Positions 51,463 to 60,171 of a DNA stretch of 64,000 nucleotides are shown here, in pieces (within the stretch, counting starts at the first letter, position 1; the number at the start of each line of letters is the position of its first letter). Below the pieces are notes generated by a model, which saw only the letters and a list, made by a program, of their open reading frames with translations, was not told the origin of the DNA and ran no database searches. The stretch comes from Bradyrhizobium sp. WBOS07 (GTDB taxonomy: Bacteria > Pseudomonadota > Alphaproteobacteria > Rhizobiales > Xanthobacteraceae). The DNA is taken from positions 4,030,001 through 4,094,000 of the forward strand of contig NZ_CP029008.1 of NCBI RefSeq assembly GCF_024585165.1. The letters are read 5' to 3'. Both the position numbers and the translations under genes were made by a program.

Positions 51463-52250
51463 ACATGCGGCAGACCGAGTTCAAGGCCGCGACCGGCGGC
51501 CCGGTGATCTCCTTGCGCGGAGTCCGCAAGCAGTTCGGAAGCCATTGCGTCGTCGAAGACCTCAGCTTCAGCGTCGCGCGCGGCGAGATCGTCACGTTGC
51601 TCGGCCGCACCGGCGCCGGCAAGACCACCGTGCTCAACATCATCATGGGCACCATGCGGGCCGACGCCGGCGCGGTCGAGGTCGCGGGCGCCGATCCGTT
51701 CAAGGAGTTCAAGGCACTGAAGGGCAAGCTCGCGGTCGCGTTCCAGACCGATCGTCTGTTGCCATGGCGCACCGCAGTAGAGAACGCCGAACTCGGCCTG
51801 CTGATCGCCGGCGAGGATCGCCGGACCGCCCGTGCTGGGGCGATCAAGGCTCTTGCTGCAGTCAATTTGAGCGGCGCCGAGACCAAATATCCTCACGAAT
51901 TGTCAGGTGGCATGCGGCAGCGGGTGTCGCTGGCGCGGGCGCTGGCGGTCGACCCCGAGCTGATTCTGCTCGACGAGTCGTTCAGCCAGCTCGACCACGT
52001 CACCTCGCGCACGCTGCGCCAGGACTTTTGCAAGGTGGCGCGCGAGTTCCACAAGACCTGCCTGATCGTGACCCACCGGATCGACGACGCGCTCGAGATG
52101 GCCGACCGCGTCATCGTGCTCGGCCCCGGGGCACGCATCGTGCTGGAAATGCCGCTCGCGGCGGCTCGGATCGACGAAAAGACCCGGGATCAATGCCGGG
52201 CACAAATCGAAACCGCGTTGGGAGGAAAAGATGAGGACGACGAAGGCTGA
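51459..52250 (+). CDS. ABC transporter ATP-binding protein (SsuB/TauB type)
   Basis: A 263-residue ATPase with Walker A GRTGAGKTT, Q-loop AFQTDRLLPW, signature LSGGMRQR and Walker B LILLDESF (Ser in place of the common Pro after Glu). It drives import through the preceding permease. It overlaps the next gene by 20 bases. Confidence 0.9.
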   Translation: MNMRQTEFKAATGGPVISLRGVRKQFGSHCVVEDLSFSVARGEIVTLLGRTGAGKTTVLNIIMGTMRADAGAVEVAGADPFKEFKALKGKLAVAFQTDRLLPWRTAVENAELGLLIAGEDRRTARAGAIKALAAVNLSGAETKYPHELSGGMRQRVSLARALAVDPELILLDESFSQLDHVTSRTLRQDFCKVAREFHKTCLIVTHRIDDALEMADRVIVLGPGARIVLEMPLAAARIDEKTRDQCRAQIETALGGKDEDDEG

Positions 52251-53238
52251 CATGCGCTCGCGATTGTCCCGCCGCGCCTTATTGGGTGGCTTCGCCGCCG
52301 GCGCCGGCCTGCTGGCGGCGCCGCTGACGTCACGCAGCGAGGATCTGCCCGAGATCCGCTGCGCGACCGCGACGCCGGGCTTCACCACGGTGTTCTACGA
52401 CGTCATTCGCGAACGCAAGCTCGACCAGAAGCACGGATTCCGTCTCGGCGAGCCGGTGCTGAACGCGTCGATCGGTACGCTGTTCAACGATTTCGTCGCC
52501 GGCAGTTCCGACCTGATCATCGCGAGTTGGGACCCGATCTTGACGCGCTATCATGGCGGCGTGCCCTGTCGGCTGTTGTGCACCCTGATGACCGCCGACA
52601 TGATCGGCATCATCGCCGCCAAGGGCGGCCCGAAGTCGGTCGCCGAGTTGAAGGGCAAGACTATCGCCGCGCCGCAGCAGTCCGGCGTCTACCGGATGAC
52701 CCGCGCGATGATCAAGGACATCGCCGGCACCGACATCGAGAGCATCGCGCAGGTGCAGAACGCCGACAATCCGGCGCAGGGCGTGACGCTGGTGATCGCC
52801 GATCGTGCCGACGCGGCGATGGCGTGGGAGCCGATGATCAGCAACGGCATGCAGAAGCGCCCCGATCTCGAGGTGATCTTCAGTGCCGGCAAGGCGTTTC
52901 ACGACAAGACCGGATCGGACCTGCCGTATTTCTGCGTCAATGTCCGGCAGGAGATCCTCAGCGCCCATCCGGGTCTTGCCGCCAAGCTCAGCGCTGCGTT
53001 CGGCGATTGCGTGGCCCTGATCGACGCCGAATTCGATGCGATCGCCGCAAAATACGCGCCGCGCACCAAGATCGATGCCGAGACGCTGAAGATCGCCCGC
53101 AGTTCCGGCCGGTTCAAGCTCGCCTACGGTAGGGCCGGCGATCCGAAAGTGCAGAGCACGATTACCACCGCATCCGAGATCCTGGTGCGGCAGGGCGTGC
53201 TGACCAAGAAGGCCGAGCCCGGCTTCTTCGCCACCTGA
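52231..53238 (+). CDS. ABC substrate-binding protein 1 (NMT1/SsuA-like)
   Basis: A 335-residue exported protein with a Tat-type start (SRLSRRALLGGFAAGAG, twin Arg) and an NMT1-like fold: LPEIRCATATPGFTTVFYDV, LKGKTIAAPQQSGVYRM, IADRADAAMAWEPMISNGM. ATG at 52231 follows GGAGGAAAAG. It is a clear paralogue of the next gene. The ligand is unknown; the neighbouring FAD oxidoreductase and HpaR-like regulator suggest an aromatic or amide-type organic acid. Confidence 0.87.
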   Translation: MRTTKADMRSRLSRRALLGGFAAGAGLLAAPLTSRSEDLPEIRCATATPGFTTVFYDVIRERKLDQKHGFRLGEPVLNASIGTLFNDFVAGSSDLIIASWDPILTRYHGGVPCRLLCTLMTADMIGIIAAKGGPKSVAELKGKTIAAPQQSGVYRMTRAMIKDIAGTDIESIAQVQNADNPAQGVTLVIADRADAAMAWEPMISNGMQKRPDLEVIFSAGKAFHDKTGSDLPYFCVNVRQEILSAHPGLAAKLSAAFGDCVALIDAEFDAIAAKYAPRTKIDAETLKIARSSGRFKLAYGRAGDPKVQSTITTASEILVRQGVLTKKAEPGFFAT

Positions 53239-53267
53239 TTCCGAGCTCCCTTTGAAGAGAGGTTCAC

Positions 53268-54248
53268 ATGGCCGGATCACGACGGCAATTCATTCAAGCG
53301 GTCGCAGGCACTGCCGCGGGCCTGGCGCTGCCGACGCTGGCGCCCGCCGCCGATCTTCCGCAGCTCACCTGGGCGACGTTCACGCCGGGCTTCGTGCCTG
53401 CCTTCATGGAATGCACGCTGGCCAACGGTTTCGACCGCAAGCACGGCGTCGCGCTGGCGCCGCCAATTCCGTATTCGTCGCTGACGACCTATTACGGCGA
53501 CTTCGTCGCCGGTTCGTTCGACATGTGCTTCGGCAGCTGGGACACCTTTGCGGTGCGCGCCTTCGCCGGGGTCCCCGTGAAGTATCTGTGCGGGATCAAC
53601 CCAGGCAACCTGCTCAACATCGTCACCGCCTCGGACAGCATCCAATCGATCACCGATCTGCGCGGCAAGACGCTGGCGGCGCCGACCTCGTCGGGCACGT
53701 TCCGGCTGATGAAGTCGCTGGTGCGCGCGTTCTACGGCATCGATCTCGAGAAGGAGACCACTATCCAGACCGTCGATCATCCGCTCGGCGGCGTCACGCT
53801 GGTGCTGGCCGACCGCGCCGATGCGGCGATGACCTGGGAGCCCAGCGTCACCATCGGGATGACCAAGAATCCGAAGCTGCGCGTGCTGCTCAACATGGGC
53901 GAGGCCTATGAGAAACACGAGGGCGCGGTGATGCCGTTCCTCGGCCTTGCAATCCGGCAGGCCGCACTCGACAAATATCCGGGTATCGCCGAGCGGCTGT
54001 ACAAGGTGTTCGCCGACGGCGCGGCGGCGATGCAGGCGGATCCGCAGGCGGCCTACGCGGCGGCCGAGAAGGAAACCAAGCTGCCGGCAAGCACGCTGGT
54101 GACGGCGACGCAAAATGGCCGGCTGAAATATCGCTTCGAGTCGATGGCCGATCCGAAAGCGCGGCAGGCAGTGATCCGCAGCAGCGAAATCCTGGTCGCC
54201 GAAAAGGATCTCCCGAAACCGGTCGACGCCAGCTTCTTCGTTGGCTGA
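53268..54248 (+). CDS. ABC substrate-binding protein 2, paralogue of protein 1
   Basis: A 326-residue exported protein with a twin-Arg-like start (MAGSRRQFIQAVAGTAAGLA) and the same fold as the preceding protein: LPQLTWATFTPGF, LRGKTLAAPTSSGTFRLM, LADRADAAMTWEPSVTIGM. The two align over nearly their whole length, so this is a tandem duplication that has diverged. Two binding proteins would let one transporter accept two related ligands. It starts 29 bases after the first. Confidence 0.87.
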   Translation: MAGSRRQFIQAVAGTAAGLALPTLAPAADLPQLTWATFTPGFVPAFMECTLANGFDRKHGVALAPPIPYSSLTTYYGDFVAGSFDMCFGSWDTFAVRAFAGVPVKYLCGINPGNLLNIVTASDSIQSITDLRGKTLAAPTSSGTFRLMKSLVRAFYGIDLEKETTIQTVDHPLGGVTLVLADRADAAMTWEPSVTIGMTKNPKLRVLLNMGEAYEKHEGAVMPFLGLAIRQAALDKYPGIAERLYKVFADGAAAMQADPQAAYAAAEKETKLPASTLVTATQNGRLKYRFESMADPKARQAVIRSSEILVAEKDLPKPVDASFFVG

Positions 54249-54299
54249 GACGACGTCGTTCTTCGATGCCGCGCCGCGGCCTCGCAACATGAGTCCCCC

Positions 54300-55724
54300 A
54301 TGACCGTCCAGACCCCGACTGCCGCCCCTGCCATCAGCCGCCATTATAACATCCCAATCGCCTACGAAGCCGACGTCGTCGTGGTGGGCGGCGGTCCCGG
54401 CGGTTTCGCAGCCGCGCTACAGGCGGCGCGGATGGGTGCACGCACCGTCATGATCGAGCGCTTCGACATGCCGGGTGGCGTTCACACCTCTGGCCTGCAG
54501 GGCGCCGCCGACAGCGGCGTAGGCGGCATCCACACCGAACTGATGCAGCGCTTCGCCACCGAAGGCTATATCTATACCGCGACCGAGAGCACGCATCCCG
54601 GCTGGGCCGGCAATCCGCTGTCGCACTACGAGCGCAAGAAGCCGCCGGGCAGCGAGTTTCGCCGCATGTCTTTCAATCCGGAAGGCGCCGGCTGTGTGAT
54701 GGCGATGATGCTGCAGGAAGCCGGCGTCACCGCGCTCTATGGCACCACCTTCGTCGATGCCATCGTCGACTCCAGCGGCCCCGCCGACGGCACCATCACG
54801 GCGATCCTGGTCGAGAATGCCAGCGGGCTGCAGGCCATCGCGGGCAAGATCTTCATCGAGGGCTCGGGCACCGGCGAACTGGTGGCCCGCGCTGGCGCAC
54901 CTTATGTACGGGGCGGCGGCCCGCAACCGGCGAGCACGGGCTGGGACGGCATCCAGCGGCCGATCCCCGGCGGACTGCTGTGGACCATGAGCGGCATCGA
55001 CCTGCAGCGCCTGATCGCACATCAGGAGACCGCCAAGGACCCGGACCTCGGCAAGGTGATGGCCGAGGCTGCCGCCGCAGGCGATCTGCCGGAGGGCGTA
55101 TATCGTCCGCGGATGTCCGGCAACAACGTATACGGCGAAGCCTATATCGGCCACCCGACGCTCGACATGAGCCCGATCTCGGCCGACGGCACCTATGTGC
55201 TGTGGCAGAACGTGCCCTACGAATGGGCACTGCACATGGACGACAACGCCGCGGACCATGCCAAAGCCAAGCGCGAGTTGCGCGGCTTCATCAACGGCGA
55301 AGCGCAGTTTCTGCGAAAATACGTGCCCGGCTTCGAGCAGGCGACGGTCGCCAGCATCGGCCGCTTCGTCGGCGTCCGCGACGGCCGTCACCCGATCGGC
55401 GAGTACGTCGTCAACATCGAGGACGTGCGTGCCGGCCGCCGCTTCCGCGACGCGATCAGCAAGCCGATGACCAAGACGTTCTTTTGGGAGGGATTTCAGA
55501 AGCACGATTTCGAGGTGCCGTTCCGTTGCTTCCTGCCGAAAAAGATCGACAACATGGTTCTGACCGGCGCGTCGTTGTCGTTCGAATACCGCACGCTGTT
55601 CATGGTGATGCGCAACTTCCCGTGGTGTACCCAGACCGGCGAAATCGCCGGGTACGCCGCGGCGCGCTGCATCGAGCAGAAAATCAAGCCAAAGGAGCTG
55701 GAGTGGACGACGCCGTACTTCTGA
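54300..55724 (+). CDS. FAD-dependent oxidoreductase (FAD_oxidored type)
   Basis: A 474-residue flavoprotein with an N-terminal Rossmann motif ADVVVVGGGPGGFAAALQAARMG, ERFDMPGGVHTSGLQGAADSG, and a C-terminal NMVLTGASLSFEYRTLFMVMRNFPWCTQTGEIAGYAAARC. This fits the FAD-dependent oxidoreductases of unknown substrate that accompany ABC importers in catabolic operons. It is the last gene of the operon, 51 bases after the second binding protein. Confidence 0.83.
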   Translation: MTVQTPTAAPAISRHYNIPIAYEADVVVVGGGPGGFAAALQAARMGARTVMIERFDMPGGVHTSGLQGAADSGVGGIHTELMQRFATEGYIYTATESTHPGWAGNPLSHYERKKPPGSEFRRMSFNPEGAGCVMAMMLQEAGVTALYGTTFVDAIVDSSGPADGTITAILVENASGLQAIAGKIFIEGSGTGELVARAGAPYVRGGGPQPASTGWDGIQRPIPGGLLWTMSGIDLQRLIAHQETAKDPDLGKVMAEAAAAGDLPEGVYRPRMSGNNVYGEAYIGHPTLDMSPISADGTYVLWQNVPYEWALHMDDNAADHAKAKRELRGFINGEAQFLRKYVPGFEQATVASIGRFVGVRDGRHPIGEYVVNIEDVRAGRRFRDAISKPMTKTFFWEGFQKHDFEVPFRCFLPKKIDNMVLTGASLSFEYRTLFMVMRNFPWCTQTGEIAGYAAARCIEQKIKPKELEWTTPYF

Positions 55725-55760
55725 GCGTCGATCGATCTATGCATCCCTTGAGCATCGCTC

Positions 55761-55807
55761 CGAACGCTTGCGGATCCAGCAAGTGGCTCGGCCAGCCGAG
55801 GCGTTCG
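55761..55807. repeat. cloverleaf-like nested inverted repeats after the FAD oxidoreductase gene
   Basis: Outer arms CGAACGC (55761-55767) and GCGTTCG (55801-55807) enclose two small hairpins: TTGC-7 nt-GCAA (55768-55782) and CTCGGC-CA-GCCGAG (55787-55800). This folds as a three-way junction 37 bases after the stop codon, possibly a terminator or REP-like element. Confidence 0.55.
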
Positions 55808-55864
55808 TAAGAACATTCCGGAGGCCGCGGACAAGGCGTTTCGCTGGCATGATTTCCACGGAGT

Positions 55865-56045
55865 GGTAAGCTACCGACGCGAGAACCGCTTGCCGGCATT
55901 GCCGCAGCGCAAACCAAGGTTACCATTGGCGTTTCGCACGTACCCGAATTCGTGCTGCCGATGATCGCGGTCGAGAAAGGCTATTTCAAAGACCGGGGCA
56001 TCGACGCAACGATCAGGATCATTCCCGGCGGGCAACGCCTTCCGG
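55865..56045 (+). pseudogene. decayed NMT1/SsuA-type binding-protein gene (N-terminal remnant)
   Basis: One frame reads AAAQTKVTIGVSHVPEF then VLPMIAVEKGYFKDRGIDAT and IRIIPGGQ, which is the start of a mature ABC binding protein of the NMT1/SsuA class (signal-peptide end, first strand, VEKGYFKDRGID helix). There is no start codon or intact signal peptide upstream, and after about residue 45 the sequence leaves the family. The rest of the gene is missing. It lies just downstream of an operon that contains two intact binding proteins, but it is not a copy of either. Confidence 0.7.
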
Positions 56046-56285
56046 CGGCAGATGTTCGTCGACTTCGCGGATGCGGATGTCCTCGGAGAACGCTTTCGCG
56101 ACATAGCGACGGTTTCGGTCGGCCCAAAGACCACTATCGGCGATTTTCGTGATGCCCAAGGCGTCGCGTTCAGCCGCTCAACCAGAGGTCCGGCAGACCG
56201 ACGGCGCGATCCGAGTGTAGACTGGTGATGAAATGAGCGTTGATCGTGCTAAGAGGATCCGCTTCTGGCCAATGACCGGCCTGGC
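56046..56285. other. gene-poor DNA between the remnant and the sulfatase gene
   Basis: A plus-strand frame stays open to a TGA at about 56225 but matches no family recognised here. No hairpin stands out. Probably decayed sequence. Confidence 0.45.
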
Positions 56286-57914
56286 CTAATCCGGCTGCAA
56301 GCGCTGCCGCGCTTCTTCAAGTTCCGCCTCGTCCCAATATCCGATCAATATTCCTCCCTTGAGCTGCGTCGCCGAGCTGTAGGATTCGATGCGGGCATCC
56401 GGCGTCGTAATGCGATTGTGATCGGTTAGCGCCCAGTCGAGCAGTGCAGCGCGCATTCTGACGAGTGTATCCCCATGGGCGGGGTCGGCGCCGAGGTCGC
56501 GAAGCTCCTGCGGGTCGGACTGAAGATCGAAGAGCATCGGGCGGAAGCCGGGCGCGTGGATGTATTTCCAGCGCCCGTCGAACACCATGAACAAGCGGCA
56601 TTGGTCGACGCCAAGCCCGAGATAGCCGCGCACGTCCTGCATGGAGTAATCGTATTCGGAGAACACGTGCGTCCGCCAATGCGACGGTGCGGCACCGCGA
56701 AGCCAAGGCATCAGCGACTTGCCCTCGACGATGTGGCGCGGTGACGTTGCTCCGAAGAATTCGATGAAGGTCGGCGTGAGGTCGATCGCTTCGACCAGGG
56801 CATCGCAGGTGGTGCCGCGGGTGTTGTCGGCCTCTGGAGAAGGGTCGACGACGATCATCGGAACCTTGACGGAGACGTCATGGAATAAGTCCTTTTCGCC
56901 GAGCCAGTGGTCGCCGAGATAGTCGCCGTGATCGGAGGTGAAGACGATCATCGTCGTCTTGTCGAGCTCCTTCTCCTTCAGAAACGCGAACAGATCGCCG
57001 AGCTGGTCGTCGATCTGCTTGATGAGACCCATATACGCCGGAATGACGCGCTGACGCACCTCCTCGCGCGAGAAGTTGCGGGATACGCGCAGATTCATGA
57101 AGGCCTTGTAGACCGGATGCGTCTCGTTGCCGCGCTCGCGCTCGTCCCGGACGGCCGGAACCACCTGCTCCTTGCCGAACATCTCATGATAGGGCGCCGG
57201 CGCGATATAGGGCCAATGAGGCTTGATATAGGACAGATGCAGGCACCAGGGCCGCTGCTCGGCTGCGGCCTCGGCGATGAAGCGCATCGCTTCGCGCGTC
57301 GTCCAAGGCGTCTCCGTGTCTTCGTCCGGTGCGCGCGCCTTCTTGTCGGCATGAACGAGAAGCCAGCCGTTCTGCAGGCTGCCGTCCGCGGCCGCCCCGG
57401 AGTTGGCCCATGTCTCCCACGGATTATTCCCCTCATAGCCCTTGGAGCGAAGATAGGCGTTGTAGGGTTCGCTGCGCTGTCGTCTTGCCGACGGGTGCAG
57501 GCCATCGTCGCGGTCGTAGGGCTCGAAGCCGCATTCGGAAGCGAGCACGCCGATGGTAGAGCCGGGATCGATGCCGAGCCGCTGCATCCCCTCGTTATCC
57601 GACGTCATGTGCGTCTTCCCGACCAGTGCCGTGCGGACGCCCAGCTGGCGCAAGTGATCGCCGAGCGTCGGCTCGCCGATGCGCAAGGGAAATCCGTTCC
57701 AGTTCGATCCGTGCGAGCGCATGTAGCGGCCCGTATAATAGCTCATGCGCGACGGGCCGCAGACCGGAGACTGCACGTAGGCGCGCGTGAAGCGGACGCC
57801 GCGCGCCGCGAGCGCGTCGATGTTCGGCGTCTGAAGGTAAGGATGACCGGAACAGCTCAGGTAATCGTACCTGAGTTGATCGCACATGATGAACAGGACA
57901 TTGCGGGTGGGCAT
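56286..57914 (-). CDS. sulfatase-family hydrolase (arylsulfatase/choline-sulfatase-like)
   Basis: A 542-residue alkaline-phosphatase-superfamily enzyme. The formylglycine site CxPSR is C52-G-P-S-R in QSPVCGPSRMSYYTGRY, metal ligands begin with D12 in FIMCDQLRYD, and VFTSDHGDYLGDHWLGEKD carries the later ligands. It hydrolyses a sulfate, sulfamate, phosphonate or related ester after conversion of C52 to formylglycine. No signal peptide: starting at MPTRNVLFIM it should be cytoplasmic. A MarR regulator is divergent, with an inverted repeat between them. Confidence 0.88.
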   Translation of the reverse strand: MPTRNVLFIMCDQLRYDYLSCSGHPYLQTPNIDALAARGVRFTRAYVQSPVCGPSRMSYYTGRYMRSHGSNWNGFPLRIGEPTLGDHLRQLGVRTALVGKTHMTSDNEGMQRLGIDPGSTIGVLASECGFEPYDRDDGLHPSARRQRSEPYNAYLRSKGYEGNNPWETWANSGAAADGSLQNGWLLVHADKKARAPDEDTETPWTTREAMRFIAEAAAEQRPWCLHLSYIKPHWPYIAPAPYHEMFGKEQVVPAVRDERERGNETHPVYKAFMNLRVSRNFSREEVRQRVIPAYMGLIKQIDDQLGDLFAFLKEKELDKTTMIVFTSDHGDYLGDHWLGEKDLFHDVSVKVPMIVVDPSPEADNTRGTTCDALVEAIDLTPTFIEFFGATSPRHIVEGKSLMPWLRGAAPSHWRTHVFSEYDYSMQDVRGYLGLGVDQCRLFMVFDGRWKYIHAPGFRPMLFDLQSDPQELRDLGADPAHGDTLVRMRAALLDWALTDHNRITTPDARIESYSSATQLKGGILIGYWDEAELEEARQRLQPD

Positions 57915-57997
57915 TTCCGCGCCTTCTGTTGGTGGCAGGCTGAACGTGGCGCGGCGAATGCACGATCCTGCTTGACTCGCCGCAATCTCAATGAGAA

Positions 57998-58012
57998 TGT
58001 CAAACATTGACA
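57998..58012. promoter_or_regulatory. candidate MarR operator TGTCAA-N3-TTGACA
   Basis: TGTCAAACATTGACA, perfect six-base arms around three bases, between the sulfatase gene and the divergent MarR gene, 23 bases before the MarR ATG. Likely bound by that regulator. Confidence 0.7.
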
Positions 58013-58034
58013 AAGTCAACATCAATTGGGAACC

Positions 58035-58682
58035 ATGTCTGCGCGTTCAAGAGGTGCCCCGACAAAGGCCGAAGGCGACGTTCGCCGGCTTCTTATGTTT
58101 CGCATTTTGCGCCTCGCCACCATCGGTGAGCGCACCGGACAGCTGCGGATATCGGGCGAGTTCGGATTGAACCTCGGCGAGTGGCGCGCGCTCGGCCTGA
58201 TCCATGCGCTCCAGCCGGTCACGCTCGCCGAGCTCGCGGCCGAGCTTTACCTGGACAAGGCGCAGATCAGCAGGTCGGTATCCGATCTGATCCGCAAGGG
58301 CCTGGTGTCGCACAGCGCAAGCTTGCAGGACCGCCGGCAAACGCTATTTGTGCCGACTGCCGCCGGACGCCGCTTGCACGATCGCGTCCTGGCCTTCACG
58401 TCCGCACGCAACGAAATGATCACGCGATCTCTCAGCCCTAAGGAAAAGGCGGAGCTCCTCCGCCTGCTCGACAAGGTGACGGAGGCCACCGTGCAGTCGT
58501 TCGACGAGATCTTCCGGCGCCCGGCAAAGCAACGGCCGGAGCGGAATGCGGCCAAGCCGCCGTCGCGTTCCAGGCCTGCAGGCACGCGATCGCCGCGCCG
58601 AGGGTCGCAGCGCGACGCCACGCAGATTCGGCCGTCCCGCGGGGCGCCGCGCGTTCGCGACCTGAAAACTGCCGGACCGTGA
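58035..58682 (+). CDS. MarR-family regulator with a basic C-terminal tail
   Basis: A 215-residue protein. The MarR winged helix spans about residues 20-140 (LNLGEWRALGLIHALQPVTLAELAAELYLDKAQISRSVSDLIRKGLV, then LQDRRQTLFVPTAAG). The last 50 residues are rich in Arg, Pro and Ser (KQRPERNAAKPPSRSRPAG), unusual for the family. ATG at 58035 is preferred over a TTG at 58026. It diverges from the sulfatase gene and precedes a TTT binding protein by 77 bases; it may control both. Confidence 0.86.
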   Translation: MSARSRGAPTKAEGDVRRLLMFRILRLATIGERTGQLRISGEFGLNLGEWRALGLIHALQPVTLAELAAELYLDKAQISRSVSDLIRKGLVSHSASLQDRRQTLFVPTAAGRRLHDRVLAFTSARNEMITRSLSPKEKAELLRLLDKVTEATVQSFDEIFRRPAKQRPERNAAKPPSRSRPAGTRSPRRGSQRDATQIRPSRGAPRVRDLKTAGP

Positions 58683-58759
58683 GCCGGCGGCTCTTGGTCG
58701 ATCGAACGGCTCGCCGCACAAAAAGACGGACGAGCTCAATGGGAAACGGGGAGGGAAGG

Positions 58760-59722
58760 ATGTACAGACGCGAATTTTTGCTCGGTGCAGTGGCAGCGAC
58801 AGCCGGCTTGTGCAGTTATCAGGCTGATGCGGCGGGTACGACTCTCAAGATCATATATCCCTATTCGCCGGGAAGCGGCGGCGACGTGCTGGCGCGCCTG
58901 ATTGCCCAAGACATTCAGAAGAAGCTTGGCGTCACGGCCATCGTCGAGAACAAGACGGGAGCGGACGGCCGCATCGGCGTGCGTGAGGTGCAGCGCGCCG
59001 ATCCCGACGGCATGACGCTGCTGTTCACGCCTTTCGGCGCCATGGTGCTGTTCCCCACCGTGTTCAAGGATCTGCCCTACAACGCGTTCACGGATTTCAC
59101 GCCTATCACCCAGGTCGTAACCTACGACTTTGGGCTGGCGGCTGGACCGATGACAGATGCCAGAACCCTCGCGCAGCTTCTGGATTGGCTGAAGAAAAAT
59201 CCCGCCCAGAACAATGTCGGCGTACCGGGCCTTGGTGCGCTGCCGCATCTGTTGCCACTCAAGTTCGCGGCCGACTCCGGCATCAGTATCCAGCCGATCG
59301 CCTACAAGGGGACCGGGCCGGCGCTCACGGACGTCATGGGCGGGCAAATCCCGCTGGTGTGTGCGCCGCTGGGCGACCTCGTAGGGCAGGCGAAGGCTGG
59401 AACCATCAAGCTGTTGGCGAGCAGCGGCAAGTCGCGGAATGCGCTGGTCCCGGATGTGCCGACCTTCATCGAGCAGGGCTACGCGATCTCGGGATCCGGC
59501 TGGTACGGCATGTTCGCTCCGTCCAAGACGCCTCCTGCCGAAATCGACAAGCTGAGCAAGCTGATCGTTGACTCGATCCATGGCGACGAATTCCAGGCGA
59601 AAGCGCGTGCGCTCTGGCTGACGCCAACGGGCACCACTTCGGCCGAGCTCGCCGCAATCCAAAAGGCAGACTACGAGCAATGGGCGCCGGTCATTAAGGC
59701 CGCCGGGCTCGCAGGGCAATAG
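58760..59722 (+). CDS. tripartite tricarboxylate transporter (TctC/Bug) binding protein
   Basis: A 320-residue exported protein with start MYRREFLLGAVAATAGL (Arg-Arg, Tat-like) and the Bug fold: LKIIYPYSPGSGGDVLARLIAQDIQKKLG, VENKTGADGRIGVREV, VGVPGLGALPHLLPLKF and VPTFIEQGY. These proteins capture carboxylates for TctA/TctB membrane partners, or act as sensors. No TctA or TctB gene is in the window. ATG at 58760 follows GGGAGGGAAGG; another ATG 21 bases upstream is less likely. Confidence 0.88.
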   Translation: MYRREFLLGAVAATAGLCSYQADAAGTTLKIIYPYSPGSGGDVLARLIAQDIQKKLGVTAIVENKTGADGRIGVREVQRADPDGMTLLFTPFGAMVLFPTVFKDLPYNAFTDFTPITQVVTYDFGLAAGPMTDARTLAQLLDWLKKNPAQNNVGVPGLGALPHLLPLKFAADSGISIQPIAYKGTGPALTDVMGGQIPLVCAPLGDLVGQAKAGTIKLLASSGKSRNALVPDVPTFIEQGYAISGSGWYGMFAPSKTPPAEIDKLSKLIVDSIHGDEFQAKARALWLTPTGTTSAELAAIQKADYEQWAPVIKAAGLAGQ

Positions 59723-60171
59723 CCGATGCCATGCAGGGCCGGACGGGGCCGGAGGTAGACCTTGTGCGCAGACCGCCGGACTTGACGTCCGACGGCTCGG
59801 TGCACGATCGACAACGGCGAACGATCAGGCTCGCTGCTTCGCAGTCGGCGCGGGTGCCGTCGTGGTCTCGAATCACGGCGTCAGTTGGACGATGCCCCGG
59901 CGCCGATCTCAGTTCTTGGGAGCTTTGAAGGCCTTGGTCCGATAAACCTCGACACGTGCGTGCGACGCCGCCCGGACGGCGTGAAAGGCGCTCGCGTCGG
60001 CCAAGAGCTTTCCGTGGACTTATAGGCCCGTGGCGGGAACGGGGCGCCGCTGCCAGAAAGGCAGACCCGTCGCATCCGCCACTTTGGGGACAATGTCTAC
60101 ACGAGAGGACGACGATCCCTGACACTCCCTCCCCTGCAAGCTTCTGTCTGCTTCCGCGAGGCGAACGCAGA
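59723..60171. other. about 450 bases between convergent TTT binding-protein genes, no clear gene
   Basis: A short minus-strand frame ends HAVRAASHARVEVYRTKAFKAPKN before a stop and reads protein-like, but has no recognisable start or family. A small hairpin ACGCCG-6 nt-CGGCGT lies at 59965-59982. Nothing else stands out. Confidence 0.45.
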
